Under the pieces are notes generated by a model. That model saw only the letters and a list, made by a program, of their open reading frames with translations, searched no databases and had not been told where the DNA came from. Both the position numbers and the translations under genes were made by a program. A DNA stretch of 7,623 nucleotides from Chloroflexi bacterium RBG_19FT_COMBO_55_16. GTDB taxonomy: Bacteria; Chloroflexota; Anaerolineae; Anaerolineales; UBA4823. The DNA is taken from positions 1 through 7,623 of the forward strand of contig MGOK01000127.1 in the NCBI GenBank assembly GCA_001795335.1. The letters run 5' to 3'. How positions within the stretch are numbered: the first letter of the stretch is position 1; each line of letters begins with the position of its first letter. Below, piece after piece: positions 7,524-7,623 of the stretch.

Positions 7524-7580
7524 ATTTTTGACTTGATATCATCATCTTGATTAATTTGAGTTGATCAAAGGAGAGCAATT
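7524..7580 (+). promoter_or_regulatory. fusA-tuf spacer with tuf ribosome binding site
   Basis: The 57-nt spacer is A/T-rich. AAAGGAGAG at 7567-7575 gives a strong Shine-Dalgarno with AGGAG (7569-7573) 7 nt before the tuf ATG. TTGAT occurs three times at exact 14-nt steps (7533, 7547, 7561), the last within the palindrome TTGATCAA. No good promoter is seen: TTGACT at 7528-7533 has no convincing -10 partner. tuf is therefore probably co-transcribed with fusA. Confidence 0.6.
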
Positions 7581-7623
7581 ATGGCCAAGCAGAAGTTTGA
7601 GCGGACGAAGCCGCACATGAACG
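7581..7623 (+). CDS. tuf: translation elongation factor Tu (5' end, partial)
   Basis: EF-Tu delivers aminoacyl-tRNA to the ribosome as a GTP complex. Only 14 codons are present before the window ends, reading MAKQKFERTKPHMN, the standard EF-Tu N-terminus just before the VGTIGH P-loop region. A strong Shine-Dalgarno sequence precedes it and it sits directly after fusA, the classic str-operon position. The GTPase motifs are beyond the window, so intactness cannot be judged. Confidence 0.95.
   Translation, partial: MAKQKFERTKPHMN

Noticed and set aside
7528..7556. A separate promoter for tuf using TTGACT
   Set aside because: With 16-17 bp spacing the candidate -10 boxes match only 3-4 of 6 bases and lack the key A, so support is too weak.

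Overview
The window carries the 3' half of a bacterial transcription/translation cluster, all on the + strand: the last codons of an unidentified gene, a complete rpoB (RNA polymerase beta), then the str-operon genes rpsL (S12), rpsG (S7), fusA (EF-G) and the first 14 codons of tuf (EF-Tu). Protein character suggests a free-living, non-proteobacterial organism. S12 has the extra N-terminal linker seen in Bacillus-type S12, EF-Tu begins MAKQKFERTKPHMN, and RpoB has a large insert at the position where Thermus RpoB carries a smaller one. My best guess is Chloroflexota (Anaerolineae-like), recalled from family sequences rather than searched.

Layout. Positions 1-92 are the end of a gene that is not rplL, the usual left neighbour of rpoB. 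Its stop codon lies inside the -10 box of a consensus sigma70-type promoter (64-93). A leader of about 164 nt with a strong hairpin (171-209) precedes rpoB (264-4169, 1301 aa). The gene expected next, rpoC, is absent. In its place are 261 nt holding a second strong promoter (4195-4223, extended -10, AT-rich upstream tract) and an unusually structured leader. The tightly spaced rpsL (4431-4847), rpsG (4966-5436), fusA (5454-7523) and tuf (from 7581) follow. The 118 nt between rpsL and rpsG hold a hairpin at the place where E. coli has its S7 autoregulatory target. fusA starts just after the rpsG stop without a good Shine-Dalgarno sequence, which suggests translational coupling.

Together the genes encode the RNA polymerase catalytic beta subunit, two small-subunit proteins (decoding centre and head) and the two main elongation GTPases. 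Growth-rate control through two strong promoters and folded leaders is a reasonable inference. No mobile element, CRISPR array, tRNA or rRNA is visible, and I see no new multi-gene system. The points most worth checking are the missing rpoC, the folded str leader, the rpsL-rpsG hairpin, the RpoB insert, and a Thr at a rifampicin-contact position normally occupied by Arg.
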